A DNA stretch of 64,000 nucleotides. Origin: Ipomoea triloba (lineage: Eukaryota > Streptophyta > Magnoliopsida > Solanales > Convolvulaceae). This document shows positions 62,234 to 64,000 of this stretch, one piece after another. How positions within the stretch are numbered: the first letter of the stretch is position 1; every line of letters starts with the position of its first letter. The stretch covers positions 3,883,331 through 3,947,330 of the forward strand of contig NC_044923.1 in the NCBI RefSeq assembly GCF_003576645.1. Direction: 5' to 3'. Made by a program: the position numbers and the translations under genes. The notes beneath the pieces are model-generated. The model was given only the letters and a program-made list of their open reading frames with translations. It was not told where the DNA came from and searched no databases.

Positions 62234-62557
62234 TCTTCTTTTTTATTTTATTTATTAAAACCATCGAAAATTAATTTTCCTGATAATGAATATCTTCTAT
62301 TAGTCCTTACTTTTCTAAGAAAAATCACTTTTCCATTTAATCTTTCCCCAATCCTAACACAAAGGAATAGTGACAATAAATAACGAGATGCCATTAAGTG
62401 CTGTAATTGAAATGAATACAATTCAAATCCCTAGCCTTAATTTTTAACGAGGATGAATCGTAATAATATTAAATATATTCCATATTTAATAATTTAAAAA
62501 GTTTTTTAAACGCGTAAATATGATATGGGAAACAGCATCGTGACGAATCTAAATTTG

Positions 62558-62590
<33 letters not shown>

Positions 62591-62866
62591 TTTAAAACTA
62601 TTCGTGAGGGACAAATTTAAGTTTAATTGGTGGGTAAAAATAGCATTTAATGTTGAGACATTCAGACATTGATTACAAGTTGGTTACATGCATTCAAAGA
62701 GTCTTTCTGAAGAAGAAGGTCAAGTTCAAGGTTGTACACATCATATCATCATCCGAAAACATTCATGCATGTTCCAAGAACAGATTTAGACACGCAGCTG
62801 CTATGAATTCAAAGATTGTATCCTCCAAATTTTTTCTTTTCAAAGTACTTGGTCAAGCGGCCCTGA

Positions 62867-63200
62867 ATGGATGGTCGAGTAGGTAGAGCATAAATTTCAT
62901 ACTAGAAGATTGGTTACATATTTGATTTTTGTCAATATTTTCTCGGTCAAATCCGTTGCATAGGTATCAGAAGTTAGAGAGCCGAGCGAGTCCAGCATCT
63001 TGCCACTGAAACGTGGCACTGACTGTCACACAAGTATTAAAAATAAAAAATAAAGGTACGTCTTTTCTATTAGCTATAGTTGACTTAGTGGTGAGTGTTT
63101 AATCTTAGCAATTGGTATCAGAGCATAACAGAGTCTTCCTAGTGTGATTTGTCTCTTTTGTATGGCTGTGAATTTCCCTAAAACTGATCATATGTATGCA
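62867..63200 (+). mobile_element. SINE, family B, split by about 170 bp
   Basis: GGTCGAGTAGGTAGAGCAT (A-box region) to TCGGTCAAATCCGTTGCATA (62,870-62,963) matches the first half of 40,622-40,826. CTTCCTAGTGTGATTTGTCT (from about 63,134) matches the second half. The stretch between is unrelated and is bounded by GGTATCAGA on both sides. Confidence 0.5.
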
Positions 63201-63802
63201 ACGACATTTGTGAGAGGGTTGCTCCCATATGACACTCGACCAAGACTCGACTAGATTTATTTTACCCTCAGAAATGGATGCCAATGCAATATTAGAAAAA
63301 ATCTTTATTTTAAATATGGTTGAACACAAAATAATACAACTAACCTTGCAAGAAATCATGGATTAGTATATGCAGGCTATGGTAGATTGAACAGGCACAT
63401 CATCTTGACTCCATAGTCCATACTAATCCAATTAAACCATGCACGTAAGAGAGGTTGCACCAAGCGTTTAATTTGTTTAAACAAATTATTTTTGGTATTC
63501 ATTAACTAATTATTTGTGTAATGTAATATACTGAAAGAAAAATGTTAACAAGTTTTAGTCTTTGCGCTTGTTAAAAAATCCAAGTTATACTATAATACGA
63601 TTCAATTCTCTTACATTTTTCAAGTAAGTGCAAAGAATGAAGATCCTCTTAAATGAATTGAATTAAATACAATATCTATTATAAAATCTTTCACGCTAAA
63701 GATTATTATTATTATTTTTTTTTTTGAATACTACTAACTCTATTATTTGATAGCAAAGAAAGTTCATGATTTTTTACCTATTTATAAGGTAAGGGTCTTT
63801 GT

Positions 63803-63882
63803 ATTAATGGAAATATATATTATTCCTTGAAATTACTTTATTTATTTTGCAATTTCAAGGAATAATATATATTTCCATTAAT
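63803..63882. repeat. Perfect 32-bp inverted repeat, 16-nt loop
   Basis: 63,803-63,834 is exactly complementary to 63,851-63,882. The arms contain GGAAATATATATTATTCCTT. Not part of any gene I can see. Confidence 0.93.
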
Positions 63883-63957
63883 AAAGTAAAAACATATATA
63901 TTAGCATAATATATTTTCATCTAAGAATACAGTATCAGTTATTTACTTATTTATTTT

Positions 63958-64000
63958 TATTAATAGACGGCGGATACCCGCGGGTATTAATAGACGGCGG
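63958..64000. repeat. GC-rich 27-bp tandem repeat, cut by the window end
   Basis: TATTAATAGACGGCGG at 63,958-63,973 recurs at 63,985-64,000. Between them is the 14-bp palindrome ATACCCGCGGGTAT (63,974-63,987). The array may continue beyond the window. Confidence 0.8.

Larger units (their letters stand above)
43613..64000. other. Gene-free repeat-rich region
   Basis: No open frame in these 20 kb shows a domain or a convincing exon structure. Content, listed separately: SINEs, two long hairpin elements, a MITE with GGCGC-rich ends, microsatellites and small duplications. A 50-70-bp diverged tandem repeat (GTATGATCACGAGTGATGCT type) lies at about 44,170-44,310, and a two-unit repeat of about 130 bp at 58,750-59,001. 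A CT-rich patch sits at 48,931-48,946. Confidence 0.65.

Overview
This is an AT-rich nuclear window from a flowering plant. The evidence is spliced genes with GT-AG introns, a chloroplast/mitochondrial-type DCL protein, a D3-type cyclin, a granulin-bearing RD21-type papain, Ty1/copia and LINE remnants, a Helitron, tRNA-derived SINEs and abundant (TA)n tracts. The protein set and the SINE and Helitron styles fit a eudicot, most likely an asterid such as the morning-glory family (Convolvulaceae). That placement is an impression, not a proof. There are no bacterial, CRISPR or organellar genes.

Layout. 1-14,011 holds no recognisable host gene: low-complexity DNA, a hAT-like MITE (3611-3930), two opposed LINE RNase H remnants (5157-5900) and a minus-strand non-autonomous Helitron (10,627-12,571) whose 5' end is tandemly repeated. 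14,012-43,612 is the genic core. It contains an RD21-like cysteine protease (+, 5 exons), a proline-rich protein of unknown function (+, 3 exons), a young Ty1/copia element, a SKIP2/VFB-type F-box/LRR gene (-, no introns in the coding region), a DCL/DUF3223 gene (+, 3 exons, head-to-head with the F-box gene) and, after a gap, a CYCD3 cyclin (+, 4 exons). 43,613-64,000 is again gene-free and made of SINEs, foldback elements, MITE-like repeats and microsatellites.

The host genes do not form a pathway: protein turnover (RD21 and an SCF F-box protein), organelle biogenesis (DCL) and cell-cycle entry (CYCD3) are simply neighbours. The F-box and DCL genes share a 240-bp divergent promoter. The copia element probably lies, antisense, in the long 3' untranslated region of the F-box gene.

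Assembly quality matters. Single Ns at 11,549, 22,393, 25,161 and 34,372 and a 213-N gap at 37,621-37,833 mark joins. At two places the sequence after an N repeats sequence already present (199 bp at 11,350-11,748; 2767 bp at 22,394-27,928). The apparent second copia pol/LTR copy is therefore very probably an unmerged contig overlap. The protease and most of the integrase of the copia element are missing at the 22,393 join.

I found no convincing new multi-gene system. The most interesting signals are the Helitron with reiterated 5' termini, the dense cluster of upstream ATGs in front of CYCD3, a GC-AG intron in the same gene, several long perfect or near-perfect hairpins, and a recurring intergenic ACGGAGTA motif.
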